From the NCBI GenBank assembly GCA_028873155.1, contig JAGWML010000054.1, positions 1 to 13,673 on the forward strand: DNA of 13,673 nt. The letters run 5' to 3'. The position numbers and the translations under genes were made by a program. This document shows, one piece after another, positions 12,818 to 13,673 of this stretch. Source of the DNA: Acidobacteriota bacterium. GTDB lineage: Bacteria > Acidobacteriota > Terriglobia > Terriglobales > Acidobacteriaceae. Below the pieces are notes generated by a model, which ran no database searches, was not told where the DNA came from, and worked only from the letters and a program-made list of their open reading frames with translations. Within the stretch, counting starts at the first letter, position 1. The number at the start of each line of letters is the position of its first letter.

Positions 12818-13673
12818 TCAGGCGCCGACAGGCTCGGCCTCAAGGCCGGCGATGAGGTCGCGGATTTCGAGCAGGACCTCGTCGGGCCGCGTGGCGGCGA
12901 GTGGATATTTGAGCACACCCTGGGGCGTGAACTGCGCGCCGCGCTTGGCGTTGCGCGCGACGAGGCGCATGAGCTGCTGGGGGTCGACCTGCGCGTTCTC
13001 GGTGAAGCGGATCTGCACCTCCGCGCGCTTGCGATCGATTTGCGAGACGCCGATGCGTTCGCACTCGAGGCGCAGGGACGCAGCTTCAAGAAGATAAACC
13101 GTGGCGTCGGGGAGCGGGCCGTAGCGGTCTTCCATCTCAGCGCGCAGGTCGGCCAGGGCCTTTTCGCTGGCGGCTCCGGCGACTTTCTTGTAGAGGCGCA
13201 GGCGCTGATTCTCTTCGGCCACGTAGCTCTCGTCGATACGGAGGGCGATGCCGAGGTTGAGCTGCGCGGCGGGGCGCTCTTCGGCGCTCTCACCTTTCAT
13301 TTCCTTCACGGCCTGCTCGAGCATGGAGGTGTAGAGCTCGAAGCCGACGGCCTCGATGTGTCCGCTCTGTTCGCCGCCGAGCATGTTGCCGGCGCCGCGG
13401 AGTTCGAGATCAAGCGCAGCAATCTTGAAGCCTGCGCCGAGGTCGCTGAACTCCTTGAGCGCGGCGAGGCGGCGGCGCGCGATGTCGCTGAGTTCCTTCT
13501 CACCGGGGATGAGCAGATACGCATAGGCGCGGCGATTGGAGCGGCCGACGCGGCCGCGGAGCTGGTAGAGCTCGCTGAGGCCGTGACGGTCGGCGCGGTT
13601 GATGAGGATGGTGTTGGCGAGCGGGATGTCGAGGCCGTTTTCGATGATGGTGGTGGCGACGAGCACATCGAAC
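12818..13673 (-). CDS. mfd: Transcription-repair coupling factor Mfd (C-terminal part; 5' end outside window)
   Basis: The last 284 residues of Mfd, the ATP-driven translocase that removes RNA polymerase stalled at DNA damage and recruits the UvrA repair complex. The frame remains open through the right edge (visible start FDVLVATTIIENGLDIP), so at least two thirds of the gene lies beyond. Visible are the end of the second RecA-like domain with helicase motifs V (TTIIENGLDIP) and VI (QLRGRVGRS), the RecG/Mfd-type translocation segment (LAALKEFSDLGAGFKIAALD, then LRGAGNMLGGEQSGHI), and the C-terminal TRCF domain beginning near LNLGIALRIDESYV and containing the MEDRYGPLP segment. The LGGEQSGHI form separates Mfd from RecG. 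The stop is TGA at 12818-12820, overlapped by a weak 6-bp inverted repeat (CTGAGA/TCTCAG, 12801-12821) too slight to call a terminator, so transcription may continue into galU. Confidence 0.95.
   Translation of the reverse strand, partial: FDVLVATTIIENGLDIPLANTILINRADRHGLSELYQLRGRVGRSNRRAYAYLLIPGEKELSDIARRRLAALKEFSDLGAGFKIAALDLELRGAGNMLGGEQSGHIEAVGFELYTSMLEQAVKEMKGESAEERPAAQLNLGIALRIDESYVAEENQRLRLYKKVAGAASEKALADLRAEMEDRYGPLPDATVYLLEAASLRLECERIGVSQIDRKRAEVQIRFTENAQVDPQQLMRLVARNAKRGAQFTPQGVLKYPLAATRPDEVLLEIRDLIAGLEAEPVGA

Overview
The window looks like chromosomal DNA of an acidobacterium, most likely class Terriglobia (an Acidobacterium, Granulicella or Terriglobus relative). The base composition is GC-rich and every gene shares the same GC-rich codon use. 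A futalosine-pathway menaquinone gene sits beside OmpA proteins carrying Ig-like modules, Asp-box propellers and DUF1080-type sugar hydrolases, a mix common in that class. The assignment is an inference from gene content; there is no rRNA or other taxonomic marker. I see no tRNA, rRNA, insertion sequence, prophage or CRISPR.

Layout, left to right. (1) Positions 1-1487, plus strand: the 3' part of an amidohydrolase, then an exported DUF1080 (3-keto-disaccharide hydrolase-type) protein. (2) Positions 1491-5567, minus strand, transcribed right to left: an exported Asp-box beta-propeller, then mqnE (menaquinone synthesis), then an eight-helix DoxX-like membrane protein whose stop codon faces the DUF1080 stop across 3 bp. 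(3) Positions 5624-8738, minus strand: two paralogous envelope genes in tandem, an OmpA with beta-barrel, two Ig-like modules and a peptidoglycan-binding domain, then a lipoprotein with the same Ig modules and a degenerate OmpA domain. A strong hairpin separates them and an intrinsic terminator closes the unit. (4) Positions 8987-9598, minus strand: nuoB with no other complex I gene nearby. (5) Positions 9897-11724, plus strand: amtB then glnK, for ammonium uptake and its PII control. (6) A terminator at 11748-11788, then minus-strand galU and the 3' end of mfd, which runs off the right edge.

Most genes are housekeeping or envelope functions. amtB and glnK clearly act together, because PII plugs the Amt channel. 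The two OmpA-type proteins probably tether the outer membrane to peptidoglycan. GalU supplies UDP-glucose for surface polysaccharide. I did not find a clear new multi-gene system. The observations most worth following are a 35-bp direct repeat that gives mqnE and its downstream membrane gene nearly the same C-terminal peptide, the modular duplication of the OmpA/Ig genes with a hairpin better formed on the coding strand, the isolated nuoB, and short repeats in the galU leader.
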